Shown here piece after piece: positions 20,806-31,900 of a DNA stretch of 64,000 bases. The position numbers and the translations under genes were made by a program. Within the stretch, counting starts at the first letter, position 1, and each line of letters begins with the position of its first letter. The DNA is from Styela clava. Taxonomy: Eukaryota; Chordata; Ascidiacea; Stolidobranchia; Styelidae. Location of the stretch: positions 5,704,001 through 5,768,000 of the forward strand of contig NC_135250.1 of assembly GCF_964204865.1 (NCBI RefSeq), written 5' to 3'. The notes beneath the pieces were generated by a model. It did not search any database. It saw nothing but the letters and a program-made list of their open reading frames with translations, and was not told where the DNA came from.

Positions 20806-22950
20806 AAACAGAATGATTGTGTATTTACTTTTATGTGCAATCGTTTGCTATAAATATTACATTTGAATTGTTCCGTCATTTATATACCGATTTACTTCAG
20901 GAATGATTTTTCGCATTATGCCAATATTAAAATGTTTATTAAAATTTGAACAGTTGAAAATATTTCTAGTTATCGTATGGTGTATATATATATCTGAGAT
21001 AGCGAATAATATTACGTTACCATGCGCTTTCTAACATTCTGGTTTGGCTAAGTGACATAGAAGGTTGCTTCAAGCAAGTCGATATTTTTAGACTTTAAAA
21101 AGAAGCTTCCATGGACCAAAAATAGCTCTTTTGGAATGGACATCGCTCTTGGAGAAATCGCCTGGATACACTACAGTGCCAGCGATGGTTGAATATATAT
21201 ATGAATTAGGACTACTAGCAAATGATCTTGAAAAAGACTATTAAATCTTCGATAAAGAGTATGAAACTCAAATCATTTGGAGTCAAAAACGCAATAAATG
21301 ATAGTTCAACTATCGTTCTTTACAAATTATTTCAAGGATCTTAGAATATACATGCACTATACATTATGTGGCAAATTGGGCGCTCGATCACTCAAGGGGA
21401 CACGGGCGATTTTCTGGCAAAAGCTCTCATGACAGAGCGTGTGTGTTGGGGCCTTGGGGCAATAAATACAGTAGCGTCCAGACATACAGAAATGCAATAA
21501 TATATGTTTATTGAATCTGAAAGCTTCCACTGTTTGTTTTTTCTTTCAAAAAGCACCAGCTGGCGTGATTTTGACTTCAGATTACCCCCAAATCGATATT
21601 TTATTAAACTATAACCCTAACAGACATATTCGCTCAATTTGGCGACATTCCGTGTGAAACTTATATATGACAAATCGTTTGAATGCTGTTTACTTTAAAT
21701 GTTTAATACTTAATACAACAAATAAAGTACATTTGTCATACCGAAAGTGTTAAATTTGTCTATCAAGTGAAAACAACAACACAGCATGCATGCGACGAAT
21801 GGAAAAAAGATTAATCCGTCTGTATTTAAAACACAACGGGAGTGATAAAATAGATAGACACAAACAATATAAAGTGAATTAGAAACCGAACTGATCCAGA
21901 TATAAGAAGGAGCCGCTGGTCCAGAGTGGTTCTCAACCTGTGGTACGCGGGAGCTTTTCGAGTATACGCGAGCAGCTTTCAATTGTTGCAACAATTAACT
22001 TTTGAGTTGGCTAAATTATTACGACAACGCTTTTTCTTCCATACTGTATGTATTCGCTGAACGGTATCATAAAAGCTACCAGATTTTGTCTTAAGATCGC
22101 CCTCGCCCGCTACTGGCCACCTAAAACAAAACGATGATTAAAGCCTTTCAGCTCTGACGGTAGACGACGCAAATTCTCTGGCGATTTTGCACGCAATTAA
22201 TACGTTGTTACTGCTCAAAATGAATACGTTGAAACTTTGCACGAAGGTCTAAAATGGATGTAGTACCACATAAAATACTACCATAGCGCGTTTCCTTGCT
22301 ATTGTTACCAATCTCAAAAATGAGTTTTGTCGGTGGCACGCGGCCAAAGTGAAAAACACAAAAGTGGTACGCAATCAGTAAAAGGTTGAGAACCACTGCG
22401 CTAGTGAATTACTTATTCCTTGCAACAATGCAGAGTCTCAGTCGGCGTGCAAAAAGACATAGCTCAAAATCAACAAGATTTTGGTTACTTTATTTTGAGC
22501 TCCGTTGTATACTGTCTAGACATGTGTTTTGCAATCGGACTTTTCCGCTCGACGTTCTAGTTCGAACCGGCTTTTTCGTGAGGAATTTTTGTGGTTTACG
22601 GTTACCGAAAGAATTATACCAAATTATAAGTATTGTATTGTGGGACTTTGTACCAGTAACATATAAAATTCTCCAGGAAAGATATGAAGCAGGTTTCAAA
22701 ATAATGTATGCTAGTAAATACTGGAATATATTAAGTATACCTGTATAGTGTATACCTGTATACGGTACCGGTAATTATGAAAATAGAAAATATAACAAAT
22801 ACAGAAAATCTTGAGAAAGAGTCTGAAGATATGTAGCTACTGCAGGGAAACTTGTAGCAATTATTGTGTTGTCTATTCAAACAATTATTACTATTTTATC
22901 AGGTTGTTATATCACAGTATTAGTAGGTATACGGAAGTTACAATTTGACT
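20806..22950. other. Intergenic, no gene seen
   Basis: One clear hAT-type MITE at 21922-22398. Otherwise AT-rich sequence without recognised genes. A 120-codon open frame at 22386-22748 starts inside the MITE and shows no family motif. Confidence 0.6.
21922..22398. mobile_element. hAT-type MITE (477 bp)
   Basis: Inverted ends CAGAGTGGTTCTCAACCT and AGGTTGAGAACCACTG, the classic hAT terminus. Flanking octamers CGCTGGTC and CGCTAGTG agree at 6 of 8 positions. No transposase remains. Confidence 0.8.
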
Positions 22951-25900
22951 ATGCATATCAAGATATTTTCCATTTGGCTATCATTCCTTTTATATGATGT
23001 TGCATTATCGCAGGAACAGGTGAGTTAATTAATTTATACATTCTAAATCTATAAAGTAGGGCAGTATAAAAGCCATATACACCAATATAAAGCATTCTAA
23101 ATATTGATATTAACTTGGTTGCACTTATGTGTTGAAAGGCTGAATGTTTAAAAGTAGGCCTATTAACAATTTATTTCCCTGTTGCCACTCATAATGGTTG
23201 TGTTGATGCTGTAATAATTTTCTGGAAATTCTGAAATCCAATCATTGTCACTGGAGTAACTTCTACTATTTATAAGACAATTTTGTTTATGTAGATAAAG
23301 ATTTTACATCAATGGATTCCTCCTAATTGTGAAAGAAAAGTTGAAAGTGGAGATTCAGTGCGATATCATTACTATGGAATGTTTGAAGATGGAAAACATT
23401 TCGATTCAAGGTGAGAAAATTGTCAGAAATGATTTTGACAAAACTTCGGCATTGTGTTATTGTTTGATTGGCTAACCAAAGCAACTTGCTTAAAATTTAA
23501 TACGTTGTGTGCTATTGCAGGTGTATTTGAAGTTTTAAAAAAAACTTCAAATTTTGTGGACGATACTTTTTATAAGTATAATTTGACCACACCTTGCCCA
23601 GACAAGTTGTCCCCTTAGATTCCCTTTATTTTTCCAGTTATATGAGAGGACGAACCTACAACACTCGTGTTGGATCAGGAATGTTGATACAAGGAATGGA
23701 CGATGCTCTTCTGGGAATGTGTTTGAATGAACATAGAATTGTGTCAATCCCGCCTGATCTGGCTTATGGGGACGAGGGAACAGGTAATCCACAGCTTATT
23801 GCTGATTTAGAAAAATTCTACACATTTTTTGTATTGAAGCGCTCTAGTTAAGCTTCATACTGCCAAACATTTTTAAAGGATTTGAAATATTTACTGGTGT
23901 TTCATGGTAATTGAACCAAGGTCTACCCTGTGGTTTAATTTTTTATTGATATTTTATATGCATTTCACTCCAAACAAGATTCCATGCAAGCAACCACTGC
24001 TATGTGAGAAGCTACTTTTTTGGAAGAACCATAATTTTTTCGGTTCAAGTTTGCTATCTAATTTATCACATCTTGGGTGAGGTAGCAGACATGAGATTTG
24101 AACCCGATATTTTTTCACCTATGCTGTCTACATAGTTACCTGACAGTGAAATGACTTTGGGGGTATTCTTGGATTTTCGTCCAGTGTAGCTCATTCCTCC
24201 AGCTTCTAATTTACTAAGATGAATAGGTCTTGGTTCACCTTATGAATAAATAGTCCTTTCTTTGAAATAAATATGTTCAAACCCTATTCTAGCATTTTAA
24301 TGCTTAATAATTATTTTCTGAAAGACCTAAAAAAAATTTAAATTTTTTTTTTAAGATGGCATCCCGGGAGGAGCAACATTGTTATTTAACTTTGTATTGT
24401 TGGATATTTCAAACGAAGATGACACTGTCCAGGTAAACTTGATTTTTAAATTTATCCAAAGTACTCGGATGGATTATACATTTGTCATTTTTGATATCAA
24501 GATTTTGCTGCAAAATTATCCCTTTAGAACATTTTAAACAGTAATGACTTATACCCTGGAATCTTTAAACTTTCAAGTCTGCTTTGTGTACAAGCACTTA
24601 AAAGGACGTAATATAATACACTTCCCAATATAAGGATTTCAAATTTCCCGGTTGATATATCTGTCCTATATGTTGCCAGTTTATTCATATTCATTTCAAG
24701 ACTCGCTTGTGAGAGATTATGTGGTTTTGATTCTCACGGGTGATGGGTAATTAGATGCAGAGGATTGCTGGATTCCTCACCATCGAAGGGGGGTCCATGT
24801 AATGCTATTTAACTATTCTCATATCTAGTATTGACTGGCAACTGGACGAGAGGCTGTGGTCTGCCTCATGATTGTTGGCTTTCCTCTTTCAGGGATACCA
24901 TGATGTCATATATTGAAAAGCATATAAATCATGGCATGTAGCATTTTAATAACCTTCAGTGTATAATCAATATTTTGAAAACTTGCATACTTCTATTTTT
25001 AATGATCATTTTTTTAATCATTATTTCTATTTAATTGAGTTCATTTTATTATGATTTTCACAGATTAAAACAACATACATGCCAGAAAATTGTGAAAGAA
25101 AACTGAAAGATACTGATTTTGTTCGTTATCGTTATAATGGAACTCTACTCAATGGAGAAGAATTCCACTCAAGGTTGGATTATAATTAATTATTATGCAT
25201 AATAAGATGGCAACTCTAATAATTTTATGGTAATGTATGGAGCAAGGTTTCTTCTAAGGTGCGCAATTGCACCATTGCACAGTAAAATTCCATTCTCGCA
25301 CAATTGCAACATTACGTTTTTAAAGCGTGGCTCCTTATATTTACTTACTCTAGCTAGAATGTTCATTCCATGTTTTTGAGTCATAGCCTACTTTTTTGAA
25401 TTCTGATAATATATTATACTGTTGTAATATTTCACATAGTTTGTAAAACATTTGAGACTCTGCTCAGCCCTAAAATATTCATGCTCAGTAAAACAAACAG
25501 TGCCCAGTGTAACATTTTCTTAAAGGGAACACTGGTGTGAAGTAAATGTAAAATCTTGTATTGAATTTTTTCAGGAGGAATTGTTTATTGTATAGGAATT
25601 GTTAAATGTGTTACAGACTTTGTAATGTATGTGGAGTTTTGTACCATTTTGTTTAATATTTTTGCGTTCAGATCCCATTTGCTAATTAATGTCATAGTAA
25701 TGTGACTCGTGCCAATGCAGTGTTTATAGAATACTTAAATGAGACTTGAATCAGAATATTACTTGAATTTGGCATTATTTGGCTCTCTTATGTGTTATTA
25801 TAACACTCTTCAATACCGACCATCAATGCAGAATAGCTTTTTGTAATAATCTATTTATCTTCAGTTATGTTTGTGTAATTTTTTGTTTCGCTCACAATTT

Positions 25901-28900
25901 CCAAACACTAAATTCTATCTGTTTGTTCAGCTATGACGAAGAAAGAACTTACGACACGTATGTTGGACAGGGATGGCTGATTCGCGGAATGGATATAGGT
26001 TTAATTGGTTCATGCATGAAGGAACGCCGCACTATTACTATACCATCACACCTGGCCTATGGAGTCAAAGGAGACGGTAAGAAAAAATGCTGTTGAAATG
26101 TAAATAAAATAAATTGCATTTCCCTTCATTGCGAAATCAATTCTAACCACGTATGGAAAATTGGGTGACCGTACATTTGAAGCCATGTGTATATCCGCGG
26201 GTTCAATCTATGTGCGGGTGCTATAACCCATGGGTTAGGGTGCAATAGTATGCAGGTGCAATTGTCATGGGTTCAAATGTGCGTGGGTTCAAATGTAATG
26301 GAATCAGAAAATTGCAATAGTGGAGATTTATGGTTGAATGGTTCCTTTCATGGTTCAGTAAGCCGCTCTGTTTTTGGGACAAACTTTTTTGAGTAACATT
26401 GGACCAGATATGTGCTAATCATATTTTGAATATCCAGTTTGAAAATTGTACCCGACTCAAAATATACATATTGTTTTTTCTAAAATGAGGCATAGTTCAT
26501 TGTTTTGAACTAACAAATATCATATTTCTCTTATCAAACGTCTTTATGGTGTCTAAATGTAGCTTGGTAACTACATCTGCATGGGTATGTCAATAAGATT
26601 TTAGTTATTTGAAAATGTCTCTACTGTTATTTGTTAGACTATTCTTCGATGCCATTGAACTATCCTCTTAATTGTTAATTATATTTTGACTTTCTAATCA
26701 TAGATTTGATAATTTGATTGATTATTTTGCCAGATAAAAATATCCCACCTGCTGCCACAATAAGATTCGATGTTGAAATTGTTGATTTCCATAATCCTGA
26801 TGATGAGGCTGTGGTTGTTACTTTGAGTCAGAAATTTGGATCTGGTAAGTTTTGACGTATTTTCTTCAAGTGTGTGCTTTTTATATGCTTCTATATGCTA
26901 CATACTTATACCTTTAGCTCCGAACAAGGCCCTATACCAGTGCTTTTCAACCGGGGTGCTGTGGCACACTGGTGTGCTGTAAAATATTGTCAGGGGTGCC
27001 ATGGGAAATTCTCCAATTTGAATCATTATTTGAACTTACATTTGAGACAGGTCATTTGCAAACGGTGGGGAGAAAAAGCGAAACCGGCGCAAAGGAGAAA
27101 AATTTACTCCGTGTTAGCTGTCTTTAACATATGTCGGGTTTGAAGAACACATATTACGGCTGCTTATCACATATCACGGCCGCACATCTTTTACAATATT
27201 GTGAGGTACTCAGAACGCTCTTGTGTACAATATTGTAAGAAAACGGTTATAATATCGGTAACTATTAAACATTTGTTTGCGCTCGACTATCGCACTTTTA
27301 CAAAATGATAATTTTATAGAGCGGGAACGAAATGTGTTAAAATCTAGACTGAATTATTCCCTTGCCTTCGTAGAGAGTGTTTATCTCTCACATTCGCCCA
27401 CAAATTGCAGCAGTAGTAAAGAATTCAATGCTATTATTCTATACCTGTACTGAATACAGGGTATGTTGTATACTTGTATTTACATGAATAAAATTCCCCT
27501 TATCCAATCTTCCTTGTTTATTATTATCTCATAGCAAAATGGCTTCATGTATAGTGTAGAAAATGTTCACGTTTTGTGATAGGTGTGCCACGAATATGTA
27601 AAGTGCTCAAAAGTGTGCTGCGATATAAAAAAGGTTGGGAACTACGGCCCTATACAACCAGCAATTGATATCTGATGATATGCGAGGAGGAGCTAGTTTT
27701 TAGCCTAACTAATTCCTTACATTATGGGTAAGGTGGGCGATTTGAACTCTGAATGTGTTTGATACCAACACAATTAATCCTAACACTAGGTCATGATGTT
27801 CTCACTTTCACTCAGAGTAAGGCTCTGTACAAGGCAGGCCTATATAGGCGACAACTGATATCTGATGACACGAAAGGAGCTATATTTTAGCCTACCTAAT
27901 CTTTCATGATTTGAACCCTATATGTGTGTAATCTATGATACTAAAGGTGTGTTTATACCGAATGCGACGCTGCGGCAGCGCTTCTGGTCGTACGTCTCAG
28001 GTGGTTACGCTGCGTTTGTCATTTTTGTATCACTCGATGGCACCAGAGACGGTTGCTTAGAAACATAGACACGACAAATTCATTTAGGAATCTCGTCTGT
28101 CGCCCACTTAATTATAAATAAAAATGCCACTATCAAAAAAAAAAATAGTTTGGCACTTGCCTTGTATTTAGCGAACAACAACGAGAAAAAAGAGAGAGCG
28201 AGATGGGTGCATCCTATCTTAAAAAGGAGAAATAAGTTTGGTAAGTTCAGATCATTGATTCTTAACAGCGCCTTGAATAACTATAATTGCCTTTTTCATA
28301 ATATATTCTAATCATATCATATTGTGTTTGGTTCGTCTACCTTTCTACTAGCTGATGAAGTCTAAGGGTTGTATAGAAATGTTATTATATACAAGGTATT
28401 CGCGATAAATATCATTTATTATTGACAAAATGGAACTAGGAGTCCACAATGAAATTTAAACTTTGGACAGGACTTAATTTAAATTACCCTTTTAGTAAGG
28501 TTTCAGCACGCATTTCATGATATCAACTGAGTTCTTATTTATTTTGTTTCAATATTTGAATTTAGTCGTCAGGGCGATGCTTTAGAACAGTTAGATCCGA
28601 TTATAAACCAAACAGCGAACACGATTAAAAAAAAAATTGATTCCAAAGCAATTAAAGTTATTAAATATGAAGGTAACGTTAAACAAGATAATGTATTCAC
28701 ACATTATAAATATGAAGCGGGGAAAATGAAAGTCATATATACAATTAATCATTGAAGAACATTAATAAAGTTTAAAATAGAAAACTAGTTTAAACATTGA
28801 ATATTTTTAATACTTGGGAATAAAATGGGTTGTGACCTATTTAATTACAAAAAGGACAGAATGAATAAAAAGACTATTTCAGACTATGCAAGGACATGTG

Positions 28901-31900
28901 CAGAAAGATAATGATTTACAAAAATATTTAATGAAAGCAGTTATAGAGAGAAAGCAAGTAAGGTAAAAGGTTTGACATGAAATATACCAAACATTACAAT
29001 AACTTTGGTCGGCTATAAATAACAATGTTTAAAGGTATAGGCATAGAGTAAATATATACATGCAATTTAAAGAGATAGAGTGCAAGGTATGAGCGTGCGT
29101 CTTCAACAAATATGAAAATCATGCAATTACTTCATAATGCTGAATTGGGAAATGTTTTAATTTACCAGACAAAATCAGTGGAAACGGTGTTTGTCTCAAT
29201 TACTCTGTATTATTAAATTTAATTGACTTCACAATGGTTCGAGCAAGCTTTAGAAATACCATTTATATATCCAGTACAGTATATTATTTTTGCCGTTCCT
29301 GATTACATCACTGCGGAATAATTGCACGATTTTCGTCTCGCTGCTCTAGTTAAAAATCTAGACGAAATTCCTAACTGAATTTGCAGTGTCTATGTTTCTA
29401 AGCAACCGCCTCTGGCACCATCGGGCGATATAAAAATGATGCGCGCTATGTAAACACCTGTGTCGCTCAACCAGAAGCAGAGCATGTCAAAAATCACTCA
29501 TCGAGAGAAACTGAATCGCTGCCGCGCATCGCCATCAGGTGCCACGCTTTGTGTGTAAACGGCTTCATTTGAAACAATGGGGAGCAATCTCGGGTGCATG
29601 CTGCGTCGCGCCGCATGCAGTTAGAATGCCCCCTACTACAATTAACTCTAACACTAATGCTGTTTTTTTCACTCAGAAGGAGGCTTTGTACAAGCATGGG
29701 ATTTAAACCCAAGATTTTCAACATGCAATACCAATATAGGTAAATCAAACACTTTAATCACAAGGCTATTTTATTCCACAGCTGATGGCAGTGAAGATGC
29801 AGTTACATGTCCTCGGAAAGTTGAAGATACAGATTTTGTTCGATATCATTACAATGCTTCATTTGCCGATGGAACTAAGTTTGCCTCAAGGTTGGTATAT
29901 AATATAGGGCGTGAGATCTTTTACAAGAAACCTTAATACCATTTGCTCTAAGCATAAAATCGTTCATGAATTTCATTGCTACCATTGTGTTAACTCAAGT
30001 CTTTAGTTAATTGGTTCTTACTAATGCTAACTGCCATCAAAGTCTACATATTATTGTAACTGTAGTGGTCACTTGTTAATCTTCTTTACCTCTGAGCGAG
30101 TGTGTGCGACATTGTTTTGAGCATAGATTCTTATTACAAAAGTTATTTTTCTACTACAAGTCACATACCTATATCTTGTTTGATAACAAAAATATTCCTC
30201 CTGTAATACAATGTACATCTTAACCAAAATTAATCTTGTAAAATTTTGATAACCCTGCGTTCGCTGGAAAATTGAAAAGGAAAAGGAAAAGTGGAAAATG
30301 ACATTTTGGGGGTGAATGGATCAAAGGCTGAATGCTCGACCTAGTCAGTTCAAGTGTTAGCTACATGGGCACTGATAGTTGCTGGACTCATTGTTGTAGG
30401 TAGGGTGGTCCATGTGTCCATGGTCGGTCCAAAATCTAACAAATATCTGGTAGTATTCCTGCACCAGACATGGACTGGTAAACATATAAAAGATCCTGGT
30501 TTGCCTCATCATTAGTCAGCTTATCAACTCCCTCTCCTCTGGAATGGATGGCCATCGTTTACAAAAGATAGCAGACACTGAGATATTTTTAGTTTCGGCA
30601 AGTATGGTAAAATGCTGTGGTTTCATTTTGATTTGTTCTATTCCAGCCATGACAACAATCATACCTACGATACCTATGTTGGATTTCGAAGATTAATTGC
30701 TGGTATGGAACGCGGGATTCTCGGAACTTGTGTTGGGGAACATAGAAAAATTACAATCCCTCCACATCTGGGATATGGTGAACCTGGAATAGGTCAGATA
30801 ATTTTCATTCTGTTTTATGTCGAAAAAATTAAAATGGTTGCCAGAGCGTTATCTAGTTTTTTCTCAATACATTCCCAACATTGATGTTATATTTCAAATG
30901 TTTTTAATTCAAACATCTTGAAACAGTTGTGATCCCAACTCAAATTTGAAAGAATGTTTGAACGTTTTTTTAATTCGAGGGTGTGGTGCATTGTGCCAAG
31001 CGTTAAGAATTCGCTTGCCACTCGCAACTTTGATTACTCAGCATGGGTTCACAGGTTCGGATCCTATGCCGGGATAGTTATGTGCAAGAGGATTGCTGGA
31101 CTCCTCATCGCTGCAGGGTGGTTCACGTAACCGGTAAGTTAGGGCTTTCTCCACCATTAAGTCCATGCTTCCGAAAACAGTTACCGTAACTGGCTAACTA
31201 ATCCCATAACCGACAAGGACGAGGGGTCGTGGTTCAATATGATTAAGCCGTCTCATTGGCTCTCCTTTCTCTCGGGATAAATATGTAAATACAGTACCAT
31301 CCTACCTCATCACTATAAACATGGTGTATTATGTCTGAAATTTTTATGCATCACAAACTTACACCCCTGTTCAAAACCGTTGCACTATTCAAATAAATCC
31401 TTGTCTACTATTCTCTCCTTTACATGCATTCTTTTACTACAGAAGGCACAATACCTGGTAGTGCTGTCTTGATATTTGATATTTACCTTGTGGATGTTCA
31501 CAATCCCAAAGATGAGGTCAAAGTTGAAGTTATTCGTGATCCACCTACTGATTGTGAAAGGAAGGCAGCTAAAGATGATTACTTAACTTATGATTATGAA
31601 CTTGAACTAATGGATGGGACAAAGATTGATTCTAGGTGAGTTCTTGGTGTTTTTGGTATACAGTGGGAATGTTGAAGTTCTCATCTTAATTTATGTTCAG
31701 ATAACACTCGATAGGAACACACTTATCATTACACCTCTAATTACCCGGCATGGGTTCGCAGGTTTGAACACTATACTGGAGATAATCTGTGAGTGGATTG
31801 CTGGACTCCTCACCATCATACAGTGGTTTTCGTAACACTGTTACGACTTCCTCTGCCACACTCACTCTTTCTTAACCTGGGTTTGATCGAACCCCTCATT

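Noticed and set aside
22386-22748. 120-codon open frame on the plus strand
   Set aside because: It begins inside the right arm of a hAT MITE and shows no recognisable family feature.
31054-31064. Possible tRNA gene because of the B-box-like GGTTCGGATCC
   Set aside because: No acceptor or anticodon stems can be folded around it, and the surrounding unit is repeated as a SINE.
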